A stretch of DNA of 64,000 nucleotides from Agarophyton chilense (Eukaryota > Rhodophyta > Florideophyceae > Gracilariales > Gracilariaceae): NCBI GenBank assembly GCA_030374765.1, contig JARGXX010000012.1:558001-622000 (forward strand). Reading direction: 5' to 3'. Numbering within the stretch: position 1 is the stretch's first letter; the number at the start of each line of letters is the position of its first letter. The notes beneath the pieces were generated by a model. The model was not told where the DNA came from and ran no database searches. It saw only the letters and a list, made by a program, of their open reading frames with translations. The position numbers and the translations under genes were made by a program. Below, piece after piece: positions 52,900 through 64,000 of the stretch.

Positions 52900-55775
52900 T
52901 TCATTGAGAAACACGGTATATCGTCATCAATTTCTTCGTCGATTTGTCCCAATTTATTCAATTGCGACAAAGCGTCTGCTTGGATGTTATCTATTTCTTT
53001 CTTGTACTTAACTTTGAAATAGAATTATGATAGGCGCCGACACCATATTGTTAATCTCCCAGAAAAGTCCGTTATTTATTATAGCCATCGTAAGGATCAA
53101 TGATCCGTATGGATGGTAAACTTTTCTCCCTGTAGGAATTGTAGTAAAGTAGTCAGGGCCCAAAATATTGCAATGCATTCCTTTTCTGAAATGGAGTAGT
53201 TCTTCTCTGCAACGTTTAGCGTTCATGACCAGTAACCGATTAGTTTTATTTGACCGTACAAATGGTTCTGAAACAGGCCACATCCTACCTGATCCCCAAT
53301 GGAGTATGTTTACTAGGAGTAAAAAAGGTCGGGTTTGGGTAATGCCAAGATTGGCATCGTAACAATACTCGTTTTCAGAGTCTCTAAGGCTTCTTGTTTC
53401 GCCTATTCGAATTCTCTGATCCGAACAGGTTGTTCTTTACGCAACAATGCGTTTAGTGGAGCAGCCACATGCGAGTAACGGGCTATGAATCGTCGATAGA
53501 CGTTATATAATCCAAGAAAGGACGGCAGTTGTGTCTCTGTAGATGGTGCTTGCGCTTTGTGGACAGAAGCCGTTTGAGTTCTGTGGATTGAAAGCTGACC
53601 GGGCTTAATTATGTGTCACAAGTACTTCACCGTATTATCGAACCATTCATACTTCTTATACATCAAGGTTAAACTGGTTGTCTGCAGCGCTTTGAAGATC
53701 TCCTTCATATGTTGCAAATGGATTTCTACATGCTGTGAGAAGGTTATGTCGTCATCCAAGTACACTAAAAAAGTGTTCCACTTATACTTTGAGAGTAATA
53801 TATCCAGAGCGCGTTAGAAAGTCGCGGGGGCATTGCTTCGTTCAAATAGCATCCGCGTGAAACGGTACAATCCAGCGTGGCATACGATTTTAGTCTTATC
53901 CTGGTCTTTTTCGGGTACAGGAACCTTCCAATAACCATTGTTGGCGTCAAGCGTGGTAAGCAGGTCTGCTTCGCCTATGCTATATATGCACTCGTCCATG
54001 CGAGGCAGCGGGTACGTATATCGTATAGTTACTGCATTAATTTTTTTGTAATCAATAAAAAACCTTAAGGGACCGTCCGGTTTCGGTATTAAGACCACTG
54101 GTGAGACCCAAGAAGATTGAGCTGTTTCGATGATTCCTGCTTCCAACATCTTGGATACATTTTCTTCCTCAATCTGACGCGTTCTCGGGCCTGCTTCTTA
54201 TGGTGGCTGAGAAATGGGACAAGATCCCGGAATAACATCGATGTGATGTTTTGTGGCGAAGATGTCTCCTAGATTTCCACTCCACATAGAGGCATAAATT
54301 TTCAACATTTGTTTGATTCTTTCCTGGTTTTGCTCGGGAGCGTGAGAAAGAGTGGGCTCCTCCACCAGCCGATCTTGGTCTTTCTGCGCTTCTGTAGTTT
54401 GCGACTGTTGTCTAGAACCTTCTAGAACATTCTCTGGTTTTCTTGAGACATCCGTGAGCCCTAGCACTCATACTGTAGAGTCATGAGTGGGAACCACTGT
54501 TCTCAGGTAACTATAAAGATGTCCATTTGATACTCGTTTGACCCCCACATCGATCTCAGGGAAGTACCAGACACCCAACAGATGTGCAACCGATGTCAAT
54601 TATATGAGTGTAAAAGACAACCGGTGGTTCACCGTTAGATGTGCAATAATATATCCCTGATATATACTAAAGATATCTGTTAGATGTTCTATAGATGCCC
54701 TAAAAGCTGATGGCATCTTTCGGATATCCTATTGGATATCAATAGAATATCTAACGAATATGTCTTGAACATCCATCAGGTATCTCTTACACACAACATT
54801 TGGTTTTCATTTGGATGTCTACAGGACATCCTGGATGTCCAAATGACACTCTTGGGATGTATTTAAGATATCCGAAACTCAGATCTGTCGGATATGTGGA
54901 GGAGATCAATGTGGTTCATAGGGGTTGTGGGTGCGGTAGAGAAGCTGCAACAATCTGATTCTTCGGTAAACAATAATCGTTATCAGTAAAGTTACTGAAA
55001 AATTCCAGAAAGGCTTAGACGGTTCGACTTTGACAATTACATTCGCTGAAAGTAACCCTGGATGCTCGTACATAGCGGATACAGGCTGTATTACTACGAG
55101 ACGGTGTCGTTCTGTTTTAATTTGTACCCAGATTTGGGATTGAGTCTTTAGTACTGTATGATTCGAAACGAAAATCTTCAGTAATGTACGACCACGAGCC
55201 AGCTCGTATTCCATTGAGAATGGAAGTGGAGTTGCTGTAGGGGCTCTCCGTAATGGTCTTCGCACTATTGGCATCGTTAAGCCATCGTCCAGCGCGACTA
55301 GTCGTCCCCGGGGGCGGATTGCTTCAACGAGCTTGACGCAATAGTCACAGTCTAGTACATCTGGAGCAGCCTGCCAGTTGCCGACAATAAACCTCACATT
55401 CACTAAAAAGTGCCCGAGTCGAACGAGCAGCCTCACTGTTCCAAGTGTTCGCACTGCATTCATGTTAGCATTTCAGATATCTGGCAGCGAACCATATCAG
55501 ATTTGTTTCATATTTGCTGCTGATAGTTCGGAGATCCGAATAATGTTCGGTCTTGCCCCTGTGTCAAGGACGGTCAAGCCACGGGTTGAGAAAGTCTTAT
55601 CCGAGCCAATGTCTGCGTAAATTTTATAGTATCTATCCTGCATCATCATAATGAAGTTCTTTCGTTTCGACAGACACACGTAGCGTCGCCATGGGCGTTT
55701 AAGTTCACAGTCAAACTGTACTCGCTTTCCAACGGACAGATTCAATTTGCTGGACGGAATGTGATGAGTCCTCAT
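52900..55775 (-). CDS. Element 3 protease, RT and RNase H region (decayed)
   Basis: Protease block VLDTGARPNII near 55560; RT blocks SSWVSPVVLIPKPDG and LTTLDANNGYWKV near 53930-54120; RNase H wording near 53000-53350. Interrupted by the GATATC-rich block at about 54540-54900 and by many breaks. Confidence 0.8.
54540..54900. repeat. Hairpin-rich GATATC / GGATGTCC block inside element 3
   Basis: About 360 bp in which the words GATATC, GATGTC and GGATGTCC recur in both orientations. The clearest unit is GGACATCC-T-GGATGTCC (54824-54840), nested in CATTTGGA...TCCAAATG (54808-54845). It has no counterpart in elements 1 and 2 at this point of pol, so it is probably a later insertion, perhaps a small foldback or satellite-like element. 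Confidence 0.6.
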
Positions 55776-55999
55776 TAAGATGTTGGAACTCTAAACGTGT
55801 GAACAGGGAAACGAGTTCTCTCTGATCGGCACTACAGTGCGGCCTAGAAACGACCTGCTTGGTGTTTCCTCAATTAGTTTTCCGACTGATTGGTTTCCTT
55901 CGCTCTGGGCGCGTTACTTCCAAATTGCGGGTTTGACTGCGATGCTTCAGGGTTCTGAACCCCTAGGGCTCCAGATTGAATTCCGGGGCTGTGGCTAAG

Positions 56000-57790
56000 C
56001 CAGTTCTATACTCTTCAGTGTTTACCAGCCGGCATTCGTTTTCTTTCCTCGTCCAAGAGGGCTTCGTAATTCTTAAGAACGTGCATTAAATACTTATCAG
56101 GAAGTGTTCAATCTGCCGACAGATGATGATGACGACCGTAAAACAGGTAGCATAGTAATGCCTTTCGGCTGGGTGCTGTCATTGGCTGGGATCGGTATGC
56201 AACGCGAGTTTCCAACCATCCGGGTTTGCTATTCTTGAACCCTCCTTCTGGGGAAACCATTTATGCGCAATATACTGGGCGTGTGCCCTCCATAGCCATT
56301 GCGGCTTCTTCATTCTGTGACTAAAAATGAGATACCCGTCTGTCGGCACTTATGACTCCCAATAATCTATCAAATAGACAGCGTTGGGCTGCCGTTGGTC
56401 ATCATACCTACTGAAAAAGGACTCTCGGGAGTCTACAGGATATTTCTGATGTTATACATTGTGAGTGGACTTTGCGGTTTGTTTGCGTCGCTTCTCTGTT
56501 TTCGACAAACCAAGTTTTGTGGTGTAATGTGTATTTCCGCGAGCTCTCACCGCATCACCTTCAACTTACACAAAATCAACCAAGTTCAGAAATGAGGCTC
56601 TAGCATTCTTCTCTGGAAATCGAGCCACTAGAGACTTGGTATTGGGATCTAGCACATCGATGAACAACGTAACATTGTCTTCAGTTGAATGAAAGTTTCC
56701 AGAGCGAGTGGCGGTTTGTTAAGCCTTGAGCTGTATTCTGCTTCTCCTTCACTAGGTTTCTGGGTCACATTACGAAGATCCAGGATAAACTGTCGATCCG
56801 CGTTGGACGTCACATAGCTTTGCATTAAGTAACATAATCCCTCGGGCCAGGAGGTTACGCCTCCGTCGGTGGCTATTAAGGATCAGCAGACAGAACGATA
56901 TTTCTCTGACGCAAAACCTACCAAGGTGTGGGGAAATAAAACCCAAGCCTGAGGTTGACTTATTTCTAGGGTATCCACGTCGACAACGATACGAGTAAGG
57001 AACTCGATGACGAGAATGGGGGGTTTTCCATCAAAGATTAGATCATTTATTCCAATCCTTAACAGCTTGATGTGGTTCTTAACTTTTGCTGTTTCGCGAC
57101 CGGATCGGTTCTTTTCTCTCTTTTGTAGTCGTTAAGGCCTATAGTCCAGGACCTTCCGATATAACGGACTCGTGCAAAGAAGGAGCTTGAGCCCCTTGTA
57201 CTTGGGCTCTTTTTTCCTTTATATCCAAGAAGACTTGTTCCTATTTCTTGAATGGGAACTACGATGATCATCATAACAAGCGTTGTAATTGGACATGCCT
57301 GATGAATCAAAATTGTCATAACTGGATTCCGCAGCCTCCGCATTTGACGAATTATCACTGGTCTCCGGTTTGTACTGTCTGTTCTTGCGTCTCTTTGATT
57401 TTGGTTTCAATTCCTTCGAACGATCTTCCCTCAAAGTGGTTTCATCCTCCTCCATGACGACTGGGGTAGCAGCAGTCTGCTCATTTATCACCGCCTTCAG
57501 GCGTTCCAGACGAGGGTTAACTCGAGTGAGGACTTCCTCCACGTCAACGATCAGGCCCGAGAAAGCCTCAGGAGCGATACTGTGCCTTTCAATTAATTGG
57601 TTGAAGTCTTCTCTCAATGTTTTCAAAAACAAGGACATTTGTTCCTTCTCTCCTCGACTTGTGGGTAGAACTTGCTCTTTACGAAGGTGCCCGATGTCTT
57701 TGGTAATGACCATCATTTGGGATCCTAATCCAATGATCTGCACACGGTAGGCGTGTGACTCAGATCGGAGACGAAGCACCTCAGCGGGTT
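56000..57790 (-). CDS. gag: Element 3 gag region (decayed)
   Basis: The N-terminal part (57219-57779) is open and coiled-coil-like (LRSESHAYRVQIIGLGSQMM, a heptad-like stretch to LERLKAVINEQ), then Lys/Ser-rich. The capsid and Cys/His parts are recognisable only as fragments down to about 56000. Confidence 0.65.
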
Positions 57791-58130
57791 AATCATATTC
57801 CTCAACAAAAGTCGTGGTCTGTTAAGCACTAGGTTCATCAGTGGCCATAGGTGCATCCGTTGGAGGCGCGATCGCCAATGCCACGGGTGCAGGGACATCC
57901 GAAGGATCTCGTCTATCAGTCCCAGAGCGAGAGCGATTCATTGCCTGTCGGTACAGTCGAGCTCTTGCTTCGGTAGATGAGGCGAGCCTCAGTCTTGGGC
58001 GTGAGCCAAACGGACTCGAGGCGCCAGTACTAAACTGGCTTTTAGTTTGCCGCATTCCGAAGAAATCCAAGATTCGGAGTCGAAGTAGTTATGGTTTTCA
58101 ATATCCGTTCTTCTGAGTCGGGAGACCACT

Positions 58131-58737
58131 TGTATTCTTCTCTCTCACGGAGGGAGCAGACACCTGGGACAGCGCTAAGACCGCCAACTTGGTTGCTTGC
58201 GGCGAAAGTAAAAGAGAGTAATAGAGCAACACCACTAGCGAGCTAGAAGATGGGGGTTGTAAAAACCCACTCGCTAATGAGTGTGTTTGATAGACTACGG
58301 TCGTGGTTGAATGGACAAAAACTTGTTGTAGCTTGTCCAGATCACCGGTGAGGGATTCTGAACAGGAAGCAAGTCAATTGTGAACCCGTTTTTGTCTCTT
58401 TTACTTTGGGGTTGGGGCTCACCTCTGTACCATATGTACTGGGCACAGAGGTGAGGGTAAAAAGTTAATGTCTAGATACAAAACTTGGTTAGCCAATTAG
58501 TCCCTTTACAGTATGGAGTAATCGGCTTTAACGAGATTCTGTCTACTAAGGGTAGACTTTCCGTCCACGTTGTTCTCCACTACATATGCCGTTGCAAGCC
58601 AACTCGCACATGAAACATTCAACCTCCGCGGTACGTCGTTCATAACTCAATCCATGCCGTCACAGCCTTCTATGAGTATCATCGTAATTACATGGAAAAA
58701 GGATGCATTAGGCTATCCAAATGCGTAGAATAGTACA
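58131..58737 (-). repeat. 5' LTR of element 3, mosaic
   Basis: The inner part (58131 to about 58505) matches the element 3 LTR type with many differences from the R-borne LTR, while the rest and all following sequence to 60718 are nearly identical to R copy A. A crossover between an element 3 LTR and an R solo LTR explains this. Confidence 0.7.
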
Positions 58738-60718
58738 CCTTTCAATAGAAATCAGAGCTCTAGCGCAAAATTAGAGCTAAAGAATGATCCGGTTTTAGGA
58801 TCTGCACACCTATAATCAGCGTCCAGCATTATATAGCCCTGAACGCCAAAATTAACTCAGAATCACTGTTCTCGAATTAAAAAACCCATCGCCGAGAGCA
58901 GCTCTTCCACTACTCACCTTAGCGCCAATCTCCACCACCTCAACGCTTGACATGACTTCTTACGCAACGCAAAGCCAAAGAAGTAATTTTTAGCCCGCCT
59001 TCGTTTCAGCCCAACCCGCTATCGGCCTCCTATCCTACTATTCGTTTGCATTTGTCACCCGATAGAGACAGTTTTTCACCACACCTCTGTCCGTCGCTCC
59101 CACCTCCTTTCTATGGCCTTCAATGAAACCCAACAATACCCTTATATCTGACTGCCGTCGATAACTCATTGTGACAATCCTGTCTGCTCCTATGCTGTTC
59201 AATCGCATGAGTTTCTCGTGGCGCTTCAGCCATGCGGTCTCCACTTGCTCCTGCAACAGGCGTTTCCGTTCTGGCTACTGGTGCTGCCATATCTACAACC
59301 AATACTTTAGATGCCTAAACTGCGATCATGACGTTAGTGACTGCCACTCTGAGAGGACTTGGCAATTTTTGCAAATATGCGCTCTCGTCAAGATGGCAAT
59401 TCTTATCACCAGAAAGTGCCTGGGGACTCCAGGTGCTTGAAAGAAGACGAAATCCAAATAAGATTGCGCATCAAGCGTATTGTGATGGAGGTTGTGGAAG
59501 ACGACGAAACTTCTGCAGACGACGACGAATTCATGAAAGCATTTAAAGAATTAGTATCGAACTTTAATAGTGATGATCAAGAAGAGCCAGACGAAGACCC
59601 GTAGCCCTCTAAGAAGTGTGGAAAATAGCATCTCGATTTGGGAAACACTCAAGACTGTCCAACAGGAAGCACCATGCTCGAAAATCCAGATAACGACCAT
59701 CCCACCTCTCCAACTTCATCGCAATTAGACCAAGCACAAGTCTCAAAAAGTAGTCCAAGGATTCAGATGTTATGCCTGCTCTACTTACTTTGATAAGGGC
59801 TTAACTCTGTAGCATTTTGTCGGTGGTTTTACAATGGTATTGTGGTGTGTCTTTTTCAAACTTATTCGTTTTTAACAGTAATTACCGCTTGTGCATAGAT
59901 CAAATTTCTCTTTCTGCGATATCAAGAAATCCCGCCGATCGTAATTTGCTCCTTGGGTTTTGGGTGACATGAAACAGTTGCTCTATTTTTTGTGTGCGGA
60001 GGAGGGAATCTTGATAGTTTTACCAAAGGAAAACTGTTGAATCTACAAAGTGATGGCAGTGGCGTGACTTGTGTTGTACAAGGGTATGATAAGTACATAT
60101 TCGGAACCATACGAAAGCTTTGAATCGAAAAAATCAGGGGTATGGGGTCTTGAGAAGGCCTCTTTCTCTGGCACTATTGACGGAGCTCGAGACTCCGCTC
60201 TGGGACGGGTTCGTGGTGCAAGAACAGCAGCACATCGAAAAGGGCGGTTTAGGACATTTACCAACTCGGCCGACGGTAAAGTCTTGTTCGCTGGAGCCGC
60301 CTCTAAGAACTTCTGGGTCTATCATGTTTCGAAAGAGAAGAAGCCGCCACTATTCAACCCCAAATAGGTACCTTTACGGTTTACTAGAGAAGAGAGTCTC
60401 ACAGTCAGTTGACATGCGATAAATACTGTGAAAATCGATGTGGAGCAGGCTGAGAATTAAGAGGACGCACAAATTGCTAACCAGCGGTCACTTTCTGGTC
60501 GCCTGTCTGAGCAAAAACGTCTTTCAATTATAATTTTGAAGGAGGAAATCATCCGCTTCGAGATGTATGCTAAGGGCCGTTTATAATCTGCGTGACACCT
60601 GGAAATATTTTGGGTTAGGGGGAATATGGAGATAAAGTTGCCAGTGAGCTCTTATTTGATCCTACAAATTTGGAAGTAAAAATGAAAGCATAAAATGCAG
60701 CTGAAGAGGGTGATTACG
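58505..60718 (+). repeat. Long repeat R, partial copy F
   Basis: Direct copy of 3674-5889, including the short ORFs (59038-59256 minus, 59359-59604 plus, 60071-60367 plus). It ends at the same base as copy A, so this is a genuine R terminus or an old shared junction. Confidence 0.85.
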
Positions 60719-60959
60719 TGACAGTTTTCGCACTGTTTTTAAAATTTAATGAGAGATCCATATTGAACTATGTCGTCGAAAGGGTAGTTGTGGCCTTGAT
60801 TCACGAGCTTGCCCAAGGCGTCTCAGTTTTATAGTTCACCTTGTTCTATTGCCCTTGAGGCGCTTAGATAGCACTCCTACCTACGTGTTCAACATGCGAT
60901 GGGAGATTTATTTGATTCTTGCGAATCGGAGCAGTGTGCATGGGAATGTTCCGAACCCA
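60719..60959. other. Spacer between R copy F and the Harbinger fossil
   Basis: No ORF or repeat recognised. May contain the 3' end and terminal repeat of the Harbinger transposon. Confidence 0.4.
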
Positions 60960-62228
60960 TCAACTGTTAATACGACGCCCTGGATTGCTAGTTAGCTCGT
61001 GGTGCGTCGTCAGAGCTTCAGTCAAGACTGGAAGCCTGAAACGTACCCGAAAGATCTTAATGAGTTTATCTAGCTTAACAGAAGGAACGGACGCTCCAGA
61101 TTGAACTGTTTCTGTATGTTCAGTAATACAAAGCGATGAAGTCTCCTTACGTGTCCTGTACTTAGCCTTAATATCTTCATCAACGCTATACAGTTTAATG
61201 AGAAACAACAAAAGTTCTCTGTCCTCCCTTTCCTCTATAAAGAAATTGTATAATATCATACACATGCACACAGTCTGTGCCCATTTCGAAACCTTGTACT
61301 TTAGCATCATCTTCAATATTTGCCATTTCTGTCGCAGAACCCCGAAAGCTTGCGCCACCTGCATCCATACTGACGATAAAAAAAATTGTAACCATCTTCG
61401 TACCTCGTTCGCTTCTGAGACGCGAGAAGGGAGTAATAAGACTTCCAGTGCAAATATACGCGTCATCACCAACAATGAAAAAGTAGACTGGTAGCCCCAA
61501 ACCCTTAAATACGCATATGCCAAGGCACCATTTGTTAAACCGACGCATTGAGCTGAAAAGAAGAGAAAGCGGTGCTCCGAATCAACTAATGTCTGAACTG
61601 AAAGTACATACAAACCTTTTCGGCACCAATACTTCGCCGTGTTATTCGGAGGGTTGATCTGAACCAAAATTCTATCGATCGCTCCAACACAACCAGTAAA
61701 ATTGCTTAGAACCCCAGGTGACGTTTTGAAGCCACAGGACATCTTATGAAGATCTTCAAAATTCAAAGGAATACCAGAAAGATCCAACTCTATTTCATAA
61801 GCTGAACAAGTTTCGTCAAATATGTTGTACAAATTTGATTTATGTGCACGAAATAGTTGGTAGATATCAGACACATCTTTTCCTGCTATAATACGGAGCG
61901 TTTTTGCCAGCGATGGTTTAACTTAAACTGTGAGACGACCAGATCTTGTTCTCAAGTCCACCTTTTTTGAAAGATATGGCACTATGCGTGCAACGAAGAG
62001 GTGGAAACATCGGCCGGATATCCGATATATCTTTCTAAAAGAGGAATCGCTAAGGTTTCCTGTAACATACTCGAAGGTTATATTTCTCTTCACGATAACT
62101 GGTGACGTTGAGGATTTGGTGGACGCCTTCTGAGACTTTATTTCAATTGCATGTATTTGCACGCATGCTCCTACTACTGTAGATCGAGATCTGCCACTTG
62201 AAATTGCTGGAAGAATGAAGGGATGCAT
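60960..62228 (-). pseudogene. PIF/Harbinger transposase fossil
   Basis: On the minus strand the N-terminal part (61923-62228) has FRKIYRISGRCFHLFVARIVPYL, the helical segment before the catalytic core, then the DDE domain: GCVGAIDRILVQI (first Asp), YWCRKGLYVLSVQTLVDSEHRFLF, LTNGALAYA, then in a second frame FFIVGDDAYICTGSLITPFSR (second Asp), then VAQAFGVLRQKWQIL and CMCMILYNFF. The third acidic residue (VE.AFG in the family) reads VAQAFG, a stop separates N-terminus and core, and at least one frameshift splits the core, so it is inactive. The length (about 400 residues) equals the usual transposase. No MYB-like partner ORF is seen. Confidence 0.85.
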
Positions 62229-62369
62229 TCTTACGCTACGGTCGCCACACTGTTTGATGTGTCAGTGCAAGCAAGTATATCACGTGTGAAATCGATCGCC
62301 CGTGGTCTTGAATGCCTGATCGGGTTGCGATGGGTTGAAAATGTGCTCCAACATGGCATGCATAAATGA

Positions 62370-62735
62370 AACGTCTTCAACGCTCCAGTAATCGCCCATA
62401 AAAAGGCTTTTACCACACGCAGATTACATGCAAAAGAACCGGGTGTACGCGAGGTGGATTGGCGGGCATGCATCTGCAAGGGAAAAAATATACGCCATTG
62501 CAGACTGCATATGCGCACCGTGGGTTCACACGCTGTGCTCGAAGTTGACATAGCGAACGGCGTACCGTTTGCGTCGTGCCACGTCCTGCAATTTCCTAAC
62601 GCCGTTCTTCAGCTGCCGCCCGATTTCGACCCCAGTCACATCCCGTTGCACGATCCGCCGTTGCCGCCTTTCGCCATCGTTCTGCATGCCCTGAAATCAA
62701 ACGACGCCAGCATCGTCACACACCATATCGTTTAA
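62370..62735 (+). CDS. Unrecognised ORF, possible terminal exon
   Basis: A stop-free stretch of 121 codons with balanced GC, without ATG at its start (first in-frame ATG is about 48 codons in). It reads ...LHMRTVGSHAVLEVDIANGVPFASC, then a Pro/Leu-rich LQLPPDFDPSHIPLHDPPLPPFAIVLHAL, and ends SIVTHHIV. No family recognised. It could be the 3' exon of a host gene or chance. Confidence 0.25.
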   Translation, partial: NVFNAPVIAHKKAFTTRRLHAKEPGVREVDWRACICKGKNIRHCRLHMRTVGSHAVLEVDIANGVPFASCHVLQFPNAVLQLPPDFDPSHIPLHDPPLPPFAIVLHALKSNDASIVTHHIV

Positions 62736-64000
62736 GCCCTTAAGACTCATCTTTCAATGTATTTGTTCTCAACCATTGCTCATGCGCTCTTGAAGAACGG
62801 CCGCCAAACACTCCACGGCTCTACCACACCGGTTTTACAGAAGACGTTCAAACACTACTGCCAGAAATCTACTACGGCACCGTAACCTTATTTCTTAAAC
62901 CACTTCAAATCCATCTTTAAAGCTGTTACCTGTGTGCCAACATCGTCTGTCAATTCTTGGCAAAGCAAAAGCAACAAGCCACCTCTCGTTTCGGTATGGT
63001 AACAGCTACTGCTGGCTACGTTCCATTTGACACGGCTGCATGTCAGAGAAAAGTAGACAACGGACTTTGGGGCGCTGTATACAGCGCTAAACTCGTCGCC
63101 ATCCTGTGAACCATGTTTGAGAAAGCCTTCCAGAACGGACTCAATCCACATCCGGTAGATCCACAGCATGTGCGCTTTACAACTCGCATTGGTGCCATCT
63201 GAGATGCTTTACCCTCCCCAGTATTTGGCTTCAAAGATTGTTTGCACTATTATCGTCCGGTATGATGCCAATTGTTTCGCCTACCAACTCCGTTGCGTCT
63301 GTTGTCCTCGTCATTATCACACGTGCATTATAATTCTTCATTTTCACAAACTGCTGACGCCTTGTTCCTGTGTCCTATTCAAATTCTGCTTCCTCGTGCA
63401 GGTGAAGGCTCGCAAAGTGCTCAAGCACAGATTCATGCTCGCTTGTATTATTACCTCCGCAGATTATCCGTTTTTTGATCACCAATATGGCAACAGTTTG
63501 CCAACACATAAAGACATTGGGTCCTCACCAACTTTGTTACACGTGCCTCGCCATGGAGGAAATTGCGCCTTCCTCGACGAGTTAACGTGCAGAAAAAGGA
63601 CACCTGGCTATTTCCAGATTGAGTTTCTGCACTTTATCTCTCACATACGGGACCTCAACAGCAAATTCCACAAGCACCGATGAACCACATAAGAGATCGC
63701 CTTTCCTGTTTGTAACTTCACTACACACACACCAATTTTTCATTACCAAGCTGTAAATCACGGGAGACACGGGTATCCCTAGACGCAAGTTTATCACAGC
63801 CGACCAACGGTTAGATAACAGAGTTAGTTTATATGAAAAGGAAAATAAGAGCTTCATCAGACATAATTATCCACAGGCTGTTGTTCCACCGTAAGAGAGT
63901 TATTTTCTTATTACAGTTCGTTGTGTTTGTGTACGACTGTGAACCAAAGAAAAGTTTTATCTGCCCCTAAATGCGCATTCCAGCCAACACCGTCTCATAG
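62736..64000. other. Unassigned right end of the window
   Basis: Several overlapping ORFs of 60-171 codons on both strands (for example 63168-63683 plus and 62888-63169 minus), none with a recognisable domain or a copy in the window. A host gene with introns could be hidden here but I cannot support one. Confidence 0.3.

Larger units (their letters stand above)
48045..58737 (-). mobile_element. Element 3: old Ty3/gypsy chromodomain element, heavily decayed
   Basis: A minus-strand relative of elements 1 and 2 with LTRs of a different family (about 590-610 bp): 3' LTR about 48045-48633, 5' LTR 58131-58737. Parts: gag about 56000-57790, protease about 55500-55775, RT to RNase H about 52900-55460, integrase about 51500-52560, chromodomain 50658-51029, antisense gene region 48800-50400 on the plus strand. 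It has the same primer-site motif. It carries many breaks and a foreign-looking 54540-54900 block. Clearly dead and much older than elements 1 and 2. Its 5' LTR is mosaic with the LTR of repeat R. Confidence 0.85.

Noticed and set aside
54540-54900. CRISPR-like array
   Set aside because: The recurring words are short, irregularly spaced, in both orientations and without uniform spacers.
63168-63683. A 171-codon plus-strand ORF near the right end
   Set aside because: Cys/His/Phe-rich composition without pattern, overlapped by other frames and with no homologous look; likely chance.

Overview
The window is eukaryotic nuclear DNA made mostly of transposable elements, with only one convincing host protein gene and one host RNA gene. 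An apparently intron-free kinase-like gene, a lone 5S rRNA gene with plant-style upstream spacing, moderate GC and large Ty3/gypsy content would fit a florideophyte red alga (Chondrus-like). That assignment is an inference from overall character; no marker gene here proves it.

Layout. 1-5889 is one arm (A) of a long repeat, here called R; its near-identical inverted partner (B) lies at 41686-47379, and a partial direct copy (F) ends at 60718. R holds a solo LTR and several short ORFs. 5890-6640 is an old Ty3 gag fragment. 8009-8128 is a 120-nt 5S rRNA gene. 10337-11803 is a PH-domain pseudokinase with a TATA box upstream. 12382-14652 is a decayed LINE that abuts an LTR fragment (14653-14959). 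16765-28543 is a nearly whole Ty3/gypsy chromodomain element (element 1, plus strand) with a 5-bp target duplication, inserted in an hAT transposase fossil. 29496-40893 is a second, related element (element 2, minus strand). An inverted partial LTR (40894-41685) makes its right end a 1.65-kb palindrome. 48045-58737 is an older, heavily decayed relative (element 3, minus strand). 60960-62228 is a dead PIF/Harbinger transposase. The last 1.7 kb holds only weak ORFs.

The most interesting system is shared by the three Ty3 elements. Each has LTR - tRNA-Tyr-like primer site - gag - protease/RT/RNase H/integrase - long linker - chromodomain in one direction. Between the chromodomain and the 3' LTR each also carries a conserved gene on the opposite strand. 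This antisense gene is open for about 590 codons in element 2 and broken in elements 1 and 3. The three copies share recognisable protein blocks, and two have a TATA-like box at the expected end. Element 2 is also unusually dense in short perfect hairpins, and elements 1 and 2 keep the same stem-loop just after the gag stop, where protease lies in the -1 frame.
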